Part shown: positions 7,186-7,994 of the stretch, one piece after another
Layout: every line of letters begins with the position of its first letter
Numbering within the stretch: position 1 is the first letter of the stretch
From: an uncultured Lachnospiraceae bacterium
Lineage (GTDB): Bacteria; Bacillota; Clostridia; Lachnospirales; Lachnospiraceae
Length of the DNA stretch: 7,994 nucleotides
Direction of reading: 5' to 3'
Assembly: GCA_902803625.1 (NCBI GenBank)
Contig: CADCQV010000131.1
Coordinates: 1-7,994, forward strand
Position numbers and translations under genes: made by a program
Notes under the pieces: model-generated
Database searches by the model: none
What the model saw: the letters and a program-made list of their open reading frames with translations, nothing else
Told to the model about the DNA's origin: nothing

Positions 7186-7994
7186 TTTCTTTTCTTTAGA
7201 AGGGTCAAAACAATAAGAATGACCATTATCAGGGCAGCTAAAGCTGACAAAGCGATCACTGCCATAGATCTCACTCTTTCCCTTCTGTTATGGGCAAGAT
7301 AAAATGTCCTCTCCTTATCCGCCTCAAAAACCAGATAGTCGCCATCCATGCGGCTTTCCTGTGTTACGTATTCTCCGTTTTTCCGTATGAGAACGCTGTC
7401 TCCCCCGTCAATTCCCTCTGTCCTGTATCTCACGGTAAAGCCCGGATTCTCAGGGACACCGTAGGGATTCTCTATCTCAAAGCTTACCTCCCTGAAGATC
7501 CTGTTGCCGACCGGAACCTCCTTATCCAGATCCTCTTCACTGTAAGTGAGACGTGTTCCTTCATAAAATCTGCTGTTTACGATCATTCCGGGCTTTTCGG
7601 TACCGTCGGATGCAACACTTGTGACATAATCCACATAGACCGCATTGACCGTCACATTCTGCTCTACATTCGTCAGATCCTTTTCTTCCCAGTATCCGAA
7701 CTGTCCCTCGGGGTTTCCCTTTATCTCCGGATAGTCAGATTCACTGACACTGCCGCCGTAGGGAACGAAGATCTTTTTTACGGTTTTTCCCTCATCCTTA
7801 AAGACCACGGTCATTGTTTCGAAGTCCCCGCTCAGGCCGTCGATCTCCATCAATTCTTCATAGCTTACGGCTTTTGCCCAATCCCTGTCGGTCACTCCGT
7901 TAACGGCTCCGAGTCCCCTGTACACAAAGATATTTCCGCTTACGGTTCCCTTATCCGCCTTTTCGATGTCCGCATTATCCGTATCTCCGGCCAC
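7152..7994 (-). CDS. Membrane-anchored surface protein, C-terminal part; paralogue of the downstream GLUG protein (truncated by window edge)
   Basis: The frame is open to the window's end, so the 280 residues seen are only the C-terminus; the first codon is GTG, an internal Val. The visible part begins VAGDTD, matching the AIAGDVD end of the last solenoid repeat in the 1360-4572 gene. It continues colinearly: VSGNIFV...LGAVNG (18-33), InlB B-repeat-like module (about 61-123), a beta-rich domain (about 124-235), one transmembrane helix (about 242-266) and a basic tail with KKRK. Over residues 18-129 about 54 of 111 aligned positions are identical by eye to the downstream paralogue, and similarity falls off after that. 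It is predicted to be extracellular, anchored with its C-terminus inside. TAA at 7154-7152 overlaps the transporter ORF, so it is probably the upstream member of the same operon. GLUG repeats and a signal peptide are expected beyond the window but not seen. Confidence 0.88.
   Translation of the reverse strand: MAGDTDNADIEKADKGTVSGNIFVYRGLGAVNGVTDRDWAKAVSYEELMEIDGLSGDFETMTVVFKDEGKTVKKIFVPYGGSVSESDYPEIKGNPEGQFGYWEEKDLTNVEQNVTVNAVYVDYVTSVASDGTEKPGMIVNSRFYEGTRLTYSEEDLDKEVPVGNRIFREVSFEIENPYGVPENPGFTVRYRTEGIDGGDSVLIRKNGEYVTQESRMDGDYLVFEADKERTFYLAHNRRERVRSMAVIALSALAALIMVILIVLTLLKKRKEQLLSRDGRK
7626..7814 (-). other. InlB B-repeat-like module in the upstream paralogue (residues about 61-123)
   Basis: MTVVFKDEGKTVKKIFVPYG, then GSV...SDYP...FGYWEE...NVTVNAVYVDY follows the same strand and core-residue layout as residues 842-904 of the downstream protein. 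VPYGGSV, SDYP and VNAVY are strictly shared between the two, making this module the best conserved part of the paralogue pair. Confidence 0.7.

Overview
The window looks like part of a Gram-positive anaerobic Clostridia chromosome, most likely Lachnospiraceae from a gut or rumen. The pointers are a cytosolic cellobiose phosphorylase, an MMPL-type RND transporter with no outer-membrane partner genes, and signal-peptide plus C-terminal-anchor GLUG surface proteins. This assignment is inference from gene content; no rRNA or other taxonomic marker is present.

Layout. Bases 1-1274 (+) hold the C-terminal half of a GH94 cellobiose phosphorylase whose start lies outside the window. Bases 1275-1359 are the only intergenic stretch. 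It separates two convergent transcription units and contains an imperfect inverted repeat (1320-1389) of the dispersed 'SERSEES' type. The right arm of that repeat lies inside the 3' end of the minus-strand gene and encodes its last residues. From 7994 down to 1360 the minus strand carries three tightly packed genes: (a) the C-terminal 280 residues of a membrane-anchored surface protein (7152-7994, start outside the window); (b) an MMPL/RND transporter of 863 aa (4574-7165) that overlaps (a) by 14 nt, or follows it by 7 nt if translation begins at Met8; (c) a 1070-aa GLUG-repeat surface protein (1360-4572) starting 1 nt after the transporter stop codon.

The minus-strand genes look like one operon. 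The two surface proteins are clear paralogues: both end with a conserved VSGNIFV...LGAVNG segment, an InlB B-repeat-like module, a shared unidentified beta-rich domain, a single transmembrane helix and a basic cytoplasmic tail. They flank the transporter. The complete paralogue is a predicted extracellular beta-solenoid of 11 GGIAG-type repeats split by about 265 residues of charged, helix-forming sequence. The transporter keeps both Asp-Tyr pairs expected of a proton-driven MMPL pump. It ends in a Gly-periodic, bactofilin-like cytoplasmic strand region followed by a Glu/Ala/Lys/Pro tandem-repeat tail. My inference is a cell-envelope export or assembly machine in which an RND pump works with two large extracellular solenoid/helical-arm proteins. 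The substrate cannot be read from the sequence. The phosphorylase is a separate convergent unit of carbohydrate metabolism and has no evident functional link to the operon.

No tRNA, rRNA, CRISPR array, transposase or phage gene is visible.
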